From: Sorangium cellulosum So ce56
GTDB lineage: Bacteria; Myxococcota_A; Polyangia; Polyangiales; Polyangiaceae
Length of the DNA stretch: 64,000 nucleotides
Direction of reading: 5' to 3'
Assembly (NCBI RefSeq): GCF_000067165.1
Contig: NC_010162.1
Coordinates: 8,563,001 to 8,627,000, forward strand
Shown: positions 18,601-26,492 of the stretch, one piece after another
How the letters are laid out: the number at the start of each line of letters is the position of its first letter
Position numbering within the stretch: position 1 is the stretch's first letter
Program-made: the position numbers and the translations under genes
The notes under the pieces: model-generated
Databases searched by the model: none
What the model was told of the DNA's origin: nothing
The model's input: only the letters and a program-made list of their open reading frames with translations

Positions 18601-21600
18601 ACAATCTCGCCGCCGTCTCCGCCGCGCTGCTCGTCGACTACGTCGCTCAGGGGACGGAGTCGCTCGACGACATCGTCGCGGCCTACCGTATCCCGGTCAC
18701 GTCGCTCGGCGTCGCCGCCGCGCGGGCGCGGCTCTCGCCCTCGGCGACGCTCACGATCGGCGGCATCGTCCACCAGGTGCGAGGCCCGACGAAGGGCAAC
18801 CCTGCGACCGAGACGCTTGCGCAGATCGCGCAGGCTTACGGCGTCACGGCGCAGCAGATCGAGGACCTCAACCCCGGCGTCTCGTTCGACCCGCTCGCCG
18901 CGCGCACGCTGCTGCGCATCCCCGACATCTCGCGGACGGGCGCGCAGTTCGCGAGCCTCTCGGCGCTCACCGACGCGTTCGGCGTCGATGCCGGGGCGCT
19001 CGCGCTCACGAACCGCGCGCTGCCGAGCATCTTCGCCGCCTCGTCCGTGAACGCGCCCAACACGTTCACCTTCGACGACCAGCTCGTCGACCGCGTCCCG
19101 ACGCTGCCGCCGGGCAACGTCGGCTTCGTCTTCACCCGTGACAACCCCGGCTCCGGCGGCGACCCGGCGACGGCGCTGGCCGCGCAGTTCAACCTGCTCG
19201 GCTTCGCCGTGGCCGAGAACGTCGCCTTCAACCCGACGGCGGACGCCCTCCCCCTCGGCCCGACCCTGGAGACGGGCGCGGCGACGCGCGCTGAGCTGCA
19301 CGCCTTCGCCGACGCCCCCAGCTGGAAATACACGCAGGTGCTGTACGTCGCCGCCGCCGCCAAGGGTGCGAAGGCGGGCGACCCCTACGCGGGCGCCGGC
19401 TCCTACGTCCAGATCGCCTTCCACCTGCGCGACATGTTCGGCAACCTCGCGGCGTCGGCCATCACGGAGCCTTCGCTCGCGCCGCCGCAGCCGCTGAACG
19501 ACGCGCCGCTGCGCGTCGCCTACACGGACGCGCTGCTCGGCCCCGGCTCCTGGCCGAGCGTCGGCGCCGAGTACCGATTCTGCCGCCCCGAAGGCACGAG
19601 CCGGCGCGTCCTGTCGCTCGCCTTCACGTTCGACGCGAGCCGCTACACGCCCGACTCGCCGCCGTCGCCCTCCCACGATCCGAACGACGTGCCGGCATGG
19701 CAGCAGCGCGCGCTGGCCGACCAGGTCGCCTTCCAGACCGTCGCGCGCCAGCTCTCCGCGCCCGGCGTCTCGCTCTACGTGAGCACGACGATGGACGGCG
19801 GCGCGGCGCACGGGCTGGACGCCGCCGCCTTCGCCGCCTTCGCGCGGAGCGCGGCCGACTACCTCGCCGGCGTTGCCGACGGGAAGACACCGCCGCTGCC
19901 CGTCGTGCCGAAGGCGGAGTTCGATGTGGCGCCCTCGAACCCGGCCGACATCTTCGCCCTGGAGGTCTCGATCGTCGTCGAGCGCCCGGCCTCGCAGGTC
20001 GACACGGCCTTCGTCGGCACGGCCGCCGAGCGCATCTCCACGCTCGTCTCGCCGCGCGCGGCGGCCAAGGAGGGGGCCGAGACGCAGGCGCTCGCCGCCT
20101 TCGCGCGGGACCTCGAAGCGGCTTACGTCGACGGCGACGTGTTCCTCAAGGTGGCGAGCGGGCGCTCGCAGCGCGACACGGCCGACGCCCCGACGGTCTG
20201 GATCGTGCGCCTGCGGACGAAGCCCGGCTCGCCCGCCGACCCGGGCATCGGCTTCGCCGCCACGGGGCCGGCGCGCTACTACGCCCCGCGCCCGCTCGCG
20301 AACGTGCTCATCTCGCGCGGCGACGTCCCCATCCTCGCCTACGATCCGCGGACGGGCGTCGACTGGGACAGCCCGAAGGAGACGGCCTTCTCCGGCATCG
20401 CCATGGACACGTGGGGACGGACGGCGCTGGCCGCGCTCGATCGCTTCCTCTCGCCCGACGTCGCCGGCGCCGCTTTCCTCATCGACTACGTCGATCCGGA
20501 GGAGAACGGCTACCTGCAGAAGCTCCTCCAGGTGAAGGCCGACCTCGCCGCCGACATCGCGCAGACGCTGGAGCCGATCCTCCAGATCCCGCCGCTCGAT
20601 CCGGACGATCCGGCGCCGCTCGACGACGCGTCGGAGACGATGCGCCAGCAGATCCTCGCCAAGGCCGAGAACGCCTACATCGTCTCGGCCATCTGCCAGT
20701 TCCGCGCCGACGTCTCTTCGAAGTACGTCAACGACCCCGAAAAGGACCTCTACGCGCCGCGCTTCTACGGGAGCATCGGCGCGGCGCTCGGGCCCGCGCC
20801 CGGCGGCGCGGCGGGCAGCGCGCCCGAGTCGCGCCCGTGGTCGTTCACTGTCGCGCGGCCCGTCCTCGCTCCGAAGGGCGCCTTCGTCACGACGGCGCTG
20901 ACCGTGGTCGACCCGACGGCGCAGTCGCACCTGCCGCTCGAGCTCGACTTCAAGCTCTCGAACATCGAGCACGACATCTCGAAGGGCGTGGACGGCGAGT
21001 ACCTCGCTTCGTCGTGGCTCGCGTTCGTCATCCCGTTCGACCGCGAGCCGCCGCAAGCGCCGAGGGTCGACACGCAGATCGGCGCGGTCGACATCCCCGT
21101 CGTCCTGCGCGTCATCCCGCCCGCCCCGTCGCTCGTCGCGCAGGACGCGTTGCCGACGCCGGACGACAGTCAGGATCTGGTCAAGGCGTTCGAGGACGCG
21201 AAGCGCTGGAGCTACGCCTTCACCTACGAGAAGGACGTTGTCGCGCAGGACACCATCGACTGCTCGGTCAGCTTCAACCTCGACGACGTGTCGCCGCCCG
21301 GCGCGCTCGGCGCGCGCCAGCTCGACCTCTTCGACCACCTCGCGCGCTTCGTCTCGGTCTGGCCGGACATGCTCCGCACGATGATCGACGTGCTCGTCCC
21401 CGAGAAGATCGATCTCGACCCGGCGAGCGACGCCTACAAGCGCGCGCGCAAGCTCGTCGGCGATTTCTACAAGCTCCTGGAGCCGATGCCCGCCGCGTGG
21501 GCGCTCTGGCAGGCGCGCCTGGAGCGCAGGCGCCTGCTCGCCGCGCGCGTCGCCGGGCCGCAGGTCTCGGAGTTCGCCTTCTCGGTGCAGGAGCAGGACG

Positions 21601-22613
21601 TGGACGGCCTGCTCGTCGCGCGCCGCACGCTGGGCAAGAGCACGGCGCAGGTCTGGGACTCGGCCGCGAAGCAGCTCGTCCCGCTGCCGCCGCCGCAACT
21701 GACGATCGACGACGGAGCGACCGTCTGGACGGCCACGCCCTATGGCTCGCCCGACCCGGAGCTGTTCAAGTTCACGAGCGACGGCCAGACGCTCACCTAC
21801 CAGGCGGCGGAGGGGCTGCGCCAGCGCCGGCCGATCTTCAGCGGGCTGGCCGGCGGTCTCGATATCGCCGCTTACCAGAACGGCTGGTCGGCCGTGCAGG
21901 TCTCCCGCAACCGCGACCTCGTGCGCGACGCCCAGGGGAAGACCATCCCGACGACGCTCGACTTCATCTACGCGACGCCGGAGATCCGCTTCGCCTCGCG
22001 CGTCACGCCGATGCTGCTGCGCGCGCGCGTCTTCGACGTTGCCGCGCTCTCGTCGCCGCCCTTGCAGACGCTGGCGACGCACATCCAGCGCGTGCTGGCG
22101 CTGCTCTTCGAGGGGACGGCCCCCGGCACGGAGCAGCTCGTGCGCCTCGACGGCGAGTACGCGCAGACCATCGGCGCCGGGCTGCCCCCGGCCGTCGCGC
22201 CGATCTTCCTCGGCGTGCCGACGCGCATCACGCTCGACGGCGCGACCACGCTCGCCGAGAACGCCGCGGGCTACGTCGGCCGCTGGTTCGCCGAGAACAA
22301 CCCGGCCGACGGCTCGTTCCACTTCACGCTGACGCTCTTCCCGACGCTCAGCAGCAGCCGGCTCCCGCTCTTGCAGATGACGCAGCTGTCGCTGGCACGG
22401 AAGGACGTCTCCGGCCTGCCTGGTCGACCGCGCGGCGGCGCGCCCGAACCTCCGGCCGGGGCCCGAGGCGAGCGGCGGCGGCAGAAGAAGCAGTCGAGCC
22501 CGCGGCAGAAGGAGTCGCCGGCTGCGCGTTCGGGGAAGCCTCCGGGGCCGGAGGAGCGGCTGGACGACGCGGCGGAGAAGCAGCCCGGCGCGCGCCCGAA
22601 GAAGCGGAGTTGA
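12648..22613 (+). CDS. giant 3321-aa protein with LysM-like repeats
   Basis: One uninterrupted frame of nearly 10 kb. Residues about 1-1030 are beta-rich, with recurring amphipathic strands (VGLDIYTNGDFKIDFGF, GLSIQKKERVMVAFDATF). A Pro-rich linker lies near 1205-1225. LysM-like repeats follow in two clusters: about 1455-1590 (GDTF at 1462 and 1511, EDTL near 1558) and about 1995-2130 (including ETLAQIAQAYGVTAQQIEDL). Residues 2150-3250 are unassigned, with long helical and strand segments. The last 65 residues are a basic Arg/Lys/Pro/Gly-rich tail. There is no signal peptide and there are no adenylation, ketosynthase or carrier motifs, so it is not NRPS/PKS. LysM normally binds glycans such as peptidoglycan. 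The role is unknown; it may be a scaffold or structural protein partnered with the EEP enzyme. Confidence 0.8.
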   Translation: MGLPELATRLRALASSGGVTLDRATLTTGTGLTLPDTYDALVRAAYGLVAGESWVLSVKPGDIPDPSGNELRITAGTSTFTRLKLNSVALDLRFTVDAGSAALKVTAEIALPGDWKFTSSFPLMGGYPFDSVPYETPAFVFASEHVDSYKAAPATVALDAGLNFASRLRIEGVLAQIRRFVSLSQDTFPFFGPIDVTASNVIPALSARARLAGTLVALGPLRVSSPFVELRVQYGAKTGRRTVVFVFGMQLEIGPGVSVEFTALIFEKPIEMVIGVAATPDHAMTPDALFALVGGQSWGDAVPGPLRSALQSVAFKDLEARTTIATPPALTTLTTRVGSTRPLQLFDQFTLDEFDVIWVLERDGDTWDSRLQFVAWFKFYPELFEGEFVIGISTDLQIWGSYAGSVSLAKLLSTITHGAVSPPSSTDFTLTDFSVALDIPRKSFSLDVAGSGTFDPLGSGLLVLDSVEFSISSNASTAGRTYGASLSAVLAMAGLPLGVTATYATGAGWDFLAAMPAGATVSLQDFLQRLFPDAAVPPFLEHVGLSNARLAAHTGGGAPGSIDTSATIQLRDVGLGPLGTYTLIANFHLQHVGGDAPTTSAGFSFATTLPGIGARVTIGYAFTSGASKVVSVTWGAFEADYDITESLLTFSVGEATLGGLLGQIVGLLLGDDGYRLPPPWSALNELSLRGLEIVYDLNAKTVSVDYSLPSPIHLGFLTINGLSIQKKERVMVAFDATFVGGQKVPAFDPLDKPPDVPGGAPIDLRLLALGQRVTVPGIETSKNIDAAIRLLASFTGTPGSGLPVGPVFSASSPWLIGLHLLVMGATVELEIVFVDPLLYGLRVALNGEKAGPFKGLDFEILYKRVTDTIGVYQIRLTLPDKMRFLQFGALAITLPIVGLDIYTNGDFKIDFGFPWNMDFSRSFGVQYFPFTGAGGFYFAKLSGATQTAIGKPSVPGTFDPVIQFGVGLQLGLGKDISAGVLEAGISITVFGIVEGILARWVPASMTGTAHASDALAPARALVATDDDPNASHDVGKAYYYKLSGTLGIIGTVYGSIDFAIIKASLNLTIIISLQAVIEAHQPLLVAITASVDVSLSVSIDLGLFSITIHLSFTTTIRESFTLGKATGAPWGTLGPPPPALLAERAAMAAHVAAPDFRALAALAAADDDRAEVDLTFVMHPSVASDPSDATTARGKLAAMLYLDAPDPTSPPPPLPPPNQPLPPAPTSFERFAEAVFLWVVASFGGAGTTRRAFLETTVTRARIAAAYAYLTGTTDKRPISYDDDIVPGLYPHLKFVVKAGQSVQNAAPFPVLPELRLVAGDINRRFGDGLAVGDDYLGALRAYFEQLAARYQNDLQKKYNGGPPAPQRMTARTSAQTSYAAAIFEDVVLMLARGMTKAALDVMDAYAYPYGGRRLSDIVGDFFALGNPLTVAQLAEANKTVPFTAGVSLALARVHYQFAAGDTFASVITRFGVTDAAAVLSDAANAAQGGVLRPGVQLASGALSYTTRPGDTFARIATGEAGWGYAALADALKAAPDAILPLSLLVLPAVRYTTAEEDTLTGVANSFGLDPADVAGAAADVPHLYADPDGKLELSVPDLIALSPAMVLGRMRSKEAAANLAGANARFLLYGMRPPSPVAGTPPLGAPAALYELDAQQIDLPPVDQATLSIDAAQPWIDFSGGPSPLSVQLDITSAKSLAGQFTGVVTAQGVPAHVDSITPLPTFHDDPRRFTLRRTALVQAAEPIAYPFDGNTASAAATPRLWFVPDAMARALAEPKRLLPAFTLEATSAGNPPEKTAPQRYGWATVVDVEIKRQASLPDTYEVFGSDEAGTALLEALITPGAKAAIAGIALLTGANATGQVPTGYTDAGLSKVRAYLVKTNLSTETNPRAARGALAARAQPKLTGILNDPLDFVRLLWEASVTRSGGFSLTYRREDGTGLPASIFAQGESATITFMILHAADGDVVHRGANAVLVGDGFDPARYNLAAVSAALLVDYVAQGTESLDDIVAAYRIPVTSLGVAAARARLSPSATLTIGGIVHQVRGPTKGNPATETLAQIAQAYGVTAQQIEDLNPGVSFDPLAARTLLRIPDISRTGAQFASLSALTDAFGVDAGALALTNRALPSIFAASSVNAPNTFTFDDQLVDRVPTLPPGNVGFVFTRDNPGSGGDPATALAAQFNLLGFAVAENVAFNPTADALPLGPTLETGAATRAELHAFADAPSWKYTQVLYVAAAAKGAKAGDPYAGAGSYVQIAFHLRDMFGNLAASAITEPSLAPPQPLNDAPLRVAYTDALLGPGSWPSVGAEYRFCRPEGTSRRVLSLAFTFDASRYTPDSPPSPSHDPNDVPAWQQRALADQVAFQTVARQLSAPGVSLYVSTTMDGGAAHGLDAAAFAAFARSAADYLAGVADGKTPPLPVVPKAEFDVAPSNPADIFALEVSIVVERPASQVDTAFVGTAAERISTLVSPRAAAKEGAETQALAAFARDLEAAYVDGDVFLKVASGRSQRDTADAPTVWIVRLRTKPGSPADPGIGFAATGPARYYAPRPLANVLISRGDVPILAYDPRTGVDWDSPKETAFSGIAMDTWGRTALAALDRFLSPDVAGAAFLIDYVDPEENGYLQKLLQVKADLAADIAQTLEPILQIPPLDPDDPAPLDDASETMRQQILAKAENAYIVSAICQFRADVSSKYVNDPEKDLYAPRFYGSIGAALGPAPGGAAGSAPESRPWSFTVARPVLAPKGAFVTTALTVVDPTAQSHLPLELDFKLSNIEHDISKGVDGEYLASSWLAFVIPFDREPPQAPRVDTQIGAVDIPVVLRVIPPAPSLVAQDALPTPDDSQDLVKAFEDAKRWSYAFTYEKDVVAQDTIDCSVSFNLDDVSPPGALGARQLDLFDHLARFVSVWPDMLRTMIDVLVPEKIDLDPASDAYKRARKLVGDFYKLLEPMPAAWALWQARLERRRLLAARVAGPQVSEFAFSVQEQDVDGLLVARRTLGKSTAQVWDSAAKQLVPLPPPQLTIDDGATVWTATPYGSPDPELFKFTSDGQTLTYQAAEGLRQRRPIFSGLAGGLDIAAYQNGWSAVQVSRNRDLVRDAQGKTIPTTLDFIYATPEIRFASRVTPMLLRARVFDVAALSSPPLQTLATHIQRVLALLFEGTAPGTEQLVRLDGEYAQTIGAGLPPAVAPIFLGVPTRITLDGATTLAENAAGYVGRWFAENNPADGSFHFTLTLFPTLSSSRLPLLQMTQLSLARKDVSGLPGRPRGGAPEPPAGARGERRRQKKQSSPRQKESPAARSGKPPGPEERLDDAAEKQPGARPKKRS

Positions 22614-22855
22614 CGGACGCCCTGATCCGTCGAATTCAGCGATGGATCGGACCAGGTTTGGATCCGAATCAAGCTCCCTGAAGGCTTGACAGAGACGCCT
22701 CTCGACCCGTGCAATGGTCGGGGTCATGCGGCCGGCCAATAGTGCTCGCACGCATGGTCCCACAGCGGTTCGACGAGGTTGAGCGCCGGGCAGTATTCAC
22801 GTACTTGCTGATGCCCCCCGCAAGACAGCTCCGTCAGGGATTCGTGATGCGCGAC

Positions 22856-23467
22856 TCAGGGCAATTGCCCGTCATCGCCCGGCTCGTCGTCTCCCGACTC
22901 GCCCGCCTCCGACTCGCCGTCTTCCGGCTCGGCCTCCTCCGGCTCGCCGCCATCCGCCCCCTCCTCTTCTCCTCCGCCGTGGGCGCCGCGGGAGACGGGG
23001 AACGGCGCATAGTCCTTCATCTTGTCGGTGCCCGCGTACCAGTACTCCGCGGCGGCGCGCAGCCTCCGCTCGGCGTCGCCGCTGTCCGCCCGGATCGCCA
23101 TGAGCCGCTTCTGCCCTTCGGGGCTCTTCTTGAAGCGGAGATCGAAGAAGCGGAGGAGCGATTGCTTGATCTGGGCGGCCTCGGCGGCCGGCTTCTCGAA
23201 GGCCGCGGCGGCCCGCTCCTGGCGCTGCTGCGCCGCTTGCCAGCGCGATTGCACGATGCGCAGGAGCTCGATCTTCTCACGAAGCCCGACTTCCTCGTCG
23301 CGCCCGACGGCCGCGTGCTCGCGAGCAAGTACGGCGAGCACGCGGGCGATCAGTGGTCGGTCGACGAGGTCCTCGCGCTGACGCGTGCGCCTGCGGTGTC
23401 GAGCGTGCGCGCGGCGGCCGAGGTGTGCGCGCGGTGATGGAGCACCCGAGGGCTCGGCCAGCGACAA
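22856..23467 (-). pseudogene. chimeric partial copy of the 39335-40291 gene
   Basis: From 22856 to 23285 this is a close copy of the gene at 39335-40291, lacking 71 internal codons (in frame, between MAIRA-SGDA and ERRLRAA) and the whole N-terminal third. At 23285/23286 it is fused to 137 bp of the peroxiredoxin-like gene, read antisense. The joined frame stays open for 203 codons from a start at 23467, but the first 60 residues are antisense nonsense rather than a native N-terminus. It may be silent. It is convergent with the giant operon. Confidence 0.75.
23286..23422 (+). repeat. copy of 5082-5218
   Basis: This is the second copy of the 3' end of the peroxiredoxin-like gene, with one mismatch. 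Its left junction abuts the partial copy of the 39.3-40.3 kb gene with only three shared C bases, so end joining or template switching is more likely than transposition. Confidence 0.85.
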
Positions 23468-23668
23468 CCTCGACGGTCTGCTCGAAGTCGTAGCCAGGAA
23501 GACGAGCCGCTCCCGCCCTCAGACGGCAAGCCCGCCCCGACGACCGCCTCCCCCGCCGCCGCCCTGAGCTGTCGAGCTCGGCCACGTCGCTTCCCTCCGC
23601 TTGACGAGGAAAAGAGATCTCCTCCCCTCGCGCCGGCTCCGCTCGCAGGGCTCACGCGGGGGCGGACG

Positions 23669-24757
23669 TCATTCATTCTCTGCCGCGCCGCGCGCCAGCA
23701 CCGTCTCGCCACCGTTCTTGTCAAGCTCGATGAGCCGGCAGGGCGTCGCCTTCCGGATCCGCTCTGCCAGCGGGCGGGAGTGCGTCGTGATCCACAGCTG
23801 ACTCCGGGATGCCGCGTGCACAAGGAGATCCCCGAGCGGCCCGAGCAGATCCGGATGCAGGCTCGTCTCTGGCTCGTTCAGCGCCAGCAGCAGCGGAGGC
23901 CTCGGGCTCAGCAGCGCTGCCAGGAGGCAGAGATAGCGCGCCGTGCCGTCCGAGAACTCGCGGGCGTCGAGCGGCCGCGACATCCCTGGCAACCCGAGCT
24001 CGACGCGGAACCGCCCCTGCGTCGAGGAGACCTCGAGCGATGCGCCAGCGAACGCGCTGGAAACGGCATCCTTCAAGGCGCCCCTGTCGCCGATATCGAG
24101 GATCGTCGCCAGCGCCGCGGCCAGATCGTGGCCATCGGTGCTGAGCACCGGCGTCCGCACCCCGACCTGCTCCACCCGCAACGGCGCGCCGGAGTCGGTG
24201 CGGAAGTGGTGATAGAACCGGAAGTTCATCAGCTGTTGCCGCACCACCGAGAGCAACGGAAAGCGGTGCGGCTCCACCACTTGCGCCAGCACCGACTCCG
24301 AGCCCCAGAGCGAGAAGGGAAAGGTCACGCGGTGGCCGTCCGCGTCGCGCACGAAGGCCGAGCCCGCGGCCCGCTCCAGCATCGGCAGGCGGCGGCGCTT
24401 GTCGAGCAGCCAGAGGTTCTCTTCCTTGATGTCCGGGTCCAGCTGGAACGGCCCTCCAGGCGGCGGCGTCAGCCCGCATTGAAGCTCGTAGACGAGCTGA
24501 TCCAGCCGCACCCGCAGCGTCATCCGCACCGGGCCTTTGCTGCGCCCGCCGGCCCAGAGCACCGAGGGCATCCCCCCCTCTTCGGCCAGGGTGCGCGCAA
24601 AGCTCCCGCTCGCCGCGGCGCCCAGCAGCACCATGGTACGATAGAGGTTGGTCTTGCCGACGCCGTTCGGTCCGACGATGACATTGACCTGCGCGAGGGG
24701 GAGGGTCAGCTCGCGGATCGAGCGGTATCCCGCGACGTGAAGCTCCTGGACCGTCAT
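23669..24757 (-). CDS. AAA family ATPase (RecF/OLD-like)
   Basis: The product is a 362-aa SMC/RecF-type ATPase. Walker A is GPNGVGKTN near residue 30, the signature-like EFSDGTARYL lies near 265, Walker B is LLLALNEPETSLHP near 290, and the switch His is in ITTHSRP near 327. The N-terminus (LHVAGYRSIRELTLPL) is typical of the AAA_15/AAA_21 group found in RecF, OLD and many defence ATPases. No TOPRIM domain is fused and no nuclease lies beside it, so it is an orphan ATPase. Thirty-six bases of its 3' half (23941-23976) survive in the scar at 6361. Confidence 0.82.
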   Translation of the reverse strand: MTVQELHVAGYRSIRELTLPLAQVNVIVGPNGVGKTNLYRTMVLLGAAASGSFARTLAEEGGMPSVLWAGGRSKGPVRMTLRVRLDQLVYELQCGLTPPPGGPFQLDPDIKEENLWLLDKRRRLPMLERAAGSAFVRDADGHRVTFPFSLWGSESVLAQVVEPHRFPLLSVVRQQLMNFRFYHHFRTDSGAPLRVEQVGVRTPVLSTDGHDLAAALATILDIGDRGALKDAVSSAFAGASLEVSSTQGRFRVELGLPGMSRPLDAREFSDGTARYLCLLAALLSPRPPLLLALNEPETSLHPDLLGPLGDLLVHAASRSQLWITTHSRPLAERIRKATPCRLIELDKNGGETVLARGAAENE

Positions 24758-25182
24758 CCCGCCCAGGATAGCCTAGACGGGTTCGTTTCGGCATCGACGG
24801 GCTCCTTCCCCCGTGCGTAAGACAGCAGGCTGACCGTCAGGTTCCGGGAGAGGAAGAACAGCGTACCTCCCTCAGCGCGCTCTCGCCTCTGCCTGTTCAC
24901 GTCTGCGCGCGGCGCGCTGCGCCCGCACGCGACGTCGTGCAGCCCAAACCGAGTGGCGGCCAGCGCGCTCCCACAGCGACCTGGACCGGCGGCCGGTACC
25001 AGCAGGTGGACGAGCACTCGAGCCACGCAGGCAGCCGCGAGTGCTGCACGCTCTGGACGGAACGATCCGCGTCCATTGTGGTCCTTTCGACTGGATTCCG
25101 TTTGACGCCGGATCCCTGTTATCAGAAGAATCGCCCGCGTCGCCACGTTGCTTGTCCATTGCGGAAAGGGGAGAAGGCGACG
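24758..25182. other. 425-bp gap with a duplicated block, no convincing gene
   Basis: No supported gene lies here. Bases 24956-25052 are the source of the second block in the 6.4-kb scar, and both copies read similarly on either strand without a start. A ribosome binding site (GGGGAGAAGG, about 25168-25177) for the gene at 25183 lies at the right end. The upstream DNA presumably holds the promoter of the 25183-29060 group. Confidence 0.4.
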
Positions 25183-25722
25183 ATGGGCACACGAAGCCGG
25201 CGGATTCCATGGGCGGTCCTGCTCGTCGCCCCGCTCGTCGTCGTACCGACGCAAGGAGAGGCGTCCGAGCTCAGCGCCGGTGTGAGCCTCGGGTGGCTCC
25301 AGGCCGGTACCATTCCGCGCCTCGCGGTAGGGCCGCATGCGGGCATATCGTGGCCCATCCAGCGAGACATCCTGTTCACGGTGCACGACCTGTGCACGAT
25401 CCTACCCCCGATCCAGGAGGACGGGCTCGGGGTCTACAACCAGACCTCCGTTGACATCGGGTACGCGTGGAAGGACGGCAACGTGAGCGCAGGGCCCTCG
25501 GTCGCGTTCTAGTTCATGCCGGCGTGCGGCGTCACCTTGTGCGGCCGCGTCGGTGGCCTGGCCGTAGGCGGCCACGCGCAGACCAACGCGTACGTCGCCG
25601 GACCGCTGGGGGTGTCGGTGAGCGTCAATGTGGATTGGGTCGGTCGGGGCAGTCTGGTGCTCCCGGGCTACGTGTCCGTCGTCGTTGTTGCTGGTCCTGT
25701 GCTTCGATGGAGTGAGAAATGA
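25183..25722 (+). pseudogene. outer-membrane-like secreted protein, broken by TAG at 25510
   Basis: From ATG 25183 the frame encodes a signal peptide (WAVLLVAPLVVVPTQGEAS) and a Gly/Val/Tyr-rich, beta-strand-like body with two cysteines. An in-frame TAG (25510-25512) stops it after 109 codons, but the same frame continues open to TGA 25720-25722, for 179 codons in all. The partial copy at 6490-6751 has TAC (Tyr) at the equivalent codon (6727-6729), so TAG is probably a mutation. The next gene's ATG overlaps the final stop as ATGA, which shows the original full length was in use. It was likely a small outer-membrane beta-barrel protein. Confidence 0.65.
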
Positions 25723-26492
25723 ACGTGAGAAAAGTTCTACTATTGATCTTGCCCATCGCGGTTTGGGCGCTGGCGGCGTGCAACTGGACGTTCGGTGACT
25801 GCTATCCTGTCGAAGAAAGAACTTCGGGTGCAGGTGCCGGTCCAGGCTCGGAGCCCCGCCCCATCTTCACCTCCGCCGCATCCGGTGACTTCGGGGCCGA
25901 CCCCCAAGGTGGCGGCGAGCGCAAGATCGCGTGCAACGAGTCGGACCTCGAAGACGAAGAGGAGAGACAAAGCGACAGCGACAGCTCGGAGAGGCCGACA
26001 GAGAGCCCGACGATCCCGCAAGATCCGTGCCCCGGATTCGGCGACATAGCCGGAGACGGAGCGACCTTCTTGAGCTGTAGCGATGCGTGTAGCTCGAAGT
26101 GCCCGCCGCCTGGAATGGCCCCATGGGTATACGTGGATTTCGATCCATCGGACTTCACGTTTATTACCACCGTCAATGACCCAGGCACGGGTGCAGCCGG
26201 TGGGTGGCAAGTGGCCAAAGTCAAACTAAATTTCAGAAAACTCACTATCCCGCACACAGTCAAGAGCTGGTCCTGTGACTTTTCCATCGAAATGCCGCTC
26301 CGGACTGAGATCTATGGACAAATCGATGCAGACCGTGCAGCCAGACTCAGCGAGGAGATCACGGAGGAGGTCGCAAACCGCATGGACTACGATCTCCCGC
26401 AGGGGATATTCTGTAGTAGGTTCATCAACCAGACGCGGGCGACGTTCAAGTCCAAGTACAAGGGGCTAGGCGCTAGGGTGACAAATCCATGA
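25719..26492 (+). CDS. lipoprotein, possible SitA-like effector
   Basis: The product is 257 aa with a signal peptide ending in the lipobox LAAC (Cys21). Next is an acidic low-complexity linker (about 75-100), a Cys cluster (SCSDACSSKCPPPG, about 117-132) and a C-terminal domain of about 120 residues. Its start overlaps the preceding stop and its stop overlaps the next ATG, so the three genes form a tight operon. A secreted lipoprotein followed by small cytoplasmic proteins, with partial tandem copies downstream, resembles contact-dependent lipoprotein toxin/immunity loci of myxobacteria (SitA/SitI). No toxin motif is seen, so the role is inferred from context. Confidence 0.6.
   Translation: MNVRKVLLLILPIAVWALAACNWTFGDCYPVEERTSGAGAGPGSEPRPIFTSAASGDFGADPQGGGERKIACNESDLEDEEERQSDSDSSERPTESPTIPQDPCPGFGDIAGDGATFLSCSDACSSKCPPPGMAPWVYVDFDPSDFTFITTVNDPGTGAAGGWQVAKVKLNFRKLTIPHTVKSWSCDFSIEMPLRTEIYGQIDADRAARLSEEITEEVANRMDYDLPQGIFCSRFINQTRATFKSKYKGLGARVTNP

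Noticed and set aside
12648..22613. NRPS or polyketide synthase, suggested by the size of the gene
   Set aside because: No adenylation, condensation, ketosynthase, acyltransferase or carrier motif could be found in the translation.
17553..22763. 1736-codon open frame on the opposite strand of the giant gene
   Set aside because: It is antisense to a strongly coding frame and is rich in Arg, Gly and Ala; such frames arise in high-GC DNA through lack of stops. No domain is visible.
25183..25722. TAG at 25510 as a recoded codon (pyrrolysine or readthrough)
   Set aside because: The duplicate at 6727-6729 has TAC (Tyr) at the equivalent position and itself has a different stop, which fits ordinary decay. 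No recoding machinery is seen.
25719..26492. Naming the lipoprotein as SitA outright
   Set aside because: The lipobox and operon layout fit, but no toxin motif or clear family match can be seen, so it remains a context-based suggestion.
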